Assembly: GCA_027064405.1 (NCBI GenBank)
Contig: JAMOPP010000054.1
Coordinates: forward strand, 1-14,950
Reading direction: 5' to 3'
From: Desulfurellales bacterium
GTDB taxonomy: Bacteria > Campylobacterota_A > Desulfurellia > Desulfurellales > Hippeaceae
DNA length: 14,950 nucleotides
Shown here: positions 14,207 through 14,950 of the stretch, piece by piece
Position numbering within the stretch: position 1 is the stretch's first letter
Layout: every line of letters begins with the position of its first letter
Notes under the pieces: model-generated
The model's database searches: none
The model's input: only the letters and a program-made list of their open reading frames with translations
What the model was told of the DNA's origin: nothing
Position numbers and translations under genes: made by a program

Positions 14207-14950
14207 CTATGGATTTATTGTTGTAACATAAACAAATTTACCGTTTTTAACCTTTTGTATCACTGCACTCTTTATAGCATTTCCTGTTTTTTGGTCTATA
14301 CTGATTATACCCGTTACACCTTTAAAGTTCTTCGTTTTTCTTATTTCTTTATTGATATTTTCACTTGAAGCGTTAACTCCGCCAGCCCTATTTATTGCAT
14401 CAACCATAATAAAATATCCATCAGCTCCCAAAGCAGCTAAGGTACTTGGATTGTCTTTATATTTCCTCTTATAAGCATTAATAAACTCTTTTCCTAAAAC
14501 CGTTACGGCAGCTTTAGGGTCAAAATGTGTAGTAAATGTTAAATCATTTACGCTTTTTCCTCCAACCTTGATTAACGCCGGCTCGCTTGCCCCGTCACCT
14601 GCAAGTATAGCTTGACTCAAACCGTATTCTCTTGCCTGTCTTGCAAATAGTGCAAGAGCCTGATAGAAACAAGGCATATAAATAATATCTGGGTTTTTGT
14701 TTTTAATTAACGATACCTGTGCCGAAAAATCGTTGTCGTTAGCTTGAGTAAAGGTTTTGGTGACGATTTTACCTCCCATTTTTTCAAAATCTTTAATAAA
14801 AAACTTTGCCAAACCTACAGAATAATCTTCGGATATATCTATTATAACAGCTGCTGTTTTAGCATGAAGGTTATTGATTGCATATTTTGCCGCCACTTTT
14901 CCCTGAAAAGAATCAATAAAACATACGCGTGATATATATTTTTTATCCTT
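14207..14950 (-). CDS. Branched-chain amino-acid ABC transporter substrate-binding protein (LivJ type), C-terminal part
   Basis: The frame is open to the right edge, so the gene starts beyond it; 247 codons are visible of a family usually 370-400 residues long. The visible part begins KDKKYISRVCFIDSFQGKVA, matching the family's (F)RVCFxDxFQG hinge region, so a GTG at 14896 is not the true start. Following are the second-lobe strands (TAAVIIDISEDYSVGLAKFF, PDIIYMPCFY, AILAGDGASEP), LGADGYFIMVDAINRAGG and the final FKGVTGIISIDQKTGNA with VQKVKNGKFV-like IQKVKNGKFVYV. Such proteins bind Leu/Ile/Val or other small molecules in the periplasm and deliver them to LivHMGF; the ligand here cannot be told. 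It is convergent with holA, with 34 bases between the stops and no strong terminator (only GAAGA/TCTTC). Confidence 0.9.
   Translation of the reverse strand, partial: KDKKYISRVCFIDSFQGKVAAKYAINNLHAKTAAVIIDISEDYSVGLAKFFIKDFEKMGGKIVTKTFTQANDNDFSAQVSLIKNKNPDIIYMPCFYQALALFARQAREYGLSQAILAGDGASEPALIKVGGKSVNDLTFTTHFDPKAAVTVLGKEFINAYKRKYKDNPSTLAALGADGYFIMVDAINRAGGVNASSENINKEIRKTKNFKGVTGIISIDQKTGNAIKSAVIQKVKNGKFVYVTTINP

Overview
The window looks like a chromosomal segment of an A+T-rich, Gram-negative bacterium. The Gram-negative reading rests on a tiny outer-membrane-type lipoprotein with a clear lipobox and on a Liv-type periplasmic binding protein. The phylum cannot be fixed from these genes; an uncommon didermic lineage fits (Elusimicrobiota or Deferribacterota came to mind, unverified).

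Layout. (1) 1-422: 3' part of a siroheme-pathway dehydrogenase (precorrin-2 dehydrogenase / CysG N-domain) on +. (2) 423-5043: accessory, partly decayed region. It holds an orphan sigma70-like promoter with a 34-codon ORF, a Fic protein with an N-terminal helix-turn-helix and a Gln in place of the catalytic His, gene remnants, and a two-gene minus-strand operon (DUF6880-like plus pRiA4b ORF-3-like) with clearly higher G+C than its surroundings. A 14-bp perfect inverted repeat (2059-2072 / 4996-5009) brackets the stretch from just after fic to just before the tmRNA. (3) 5044-5411: complete one-piece tmRNA (ssrA) on -, with its 3' end facing the accessory region; ssrA 3' ends are classic integration sites. 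(4) 5660-14172: a compact + strand housekeeping block: LptM-like lipoprotein, nadB, rnc, era, mgtE, glmM, pyrG, holA, with gaps of a few bases or overlaps. (5) 14207-14950: C-terminal two thirds of a LivJ-type branched-chain amino-acid binding protein on -, convergent with holA and running off the right edge.

How the genes fit together. The housekeeping block mixes NAD synthesis, RNA processing and ribosome assembly (rnc, era), Mg2+ uptake, cell-wall precursor synthesis (glmM), CTP synthesis and DNA polymerase clamp loading. This looks like a growth-linked operon rather than a single pathway. The most distinctive new signal is upstream of fic: four copies of an AGCTCAT-type element in an exactly symmetric nested palindrome, about 22 bp apart, overlapping what looks like a Bacteroidetes-type promoter. 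This suggests an imported, self-repressed Fic gene. No CRISPR array, rRNA, tRNA or intact transposase gene was seen.
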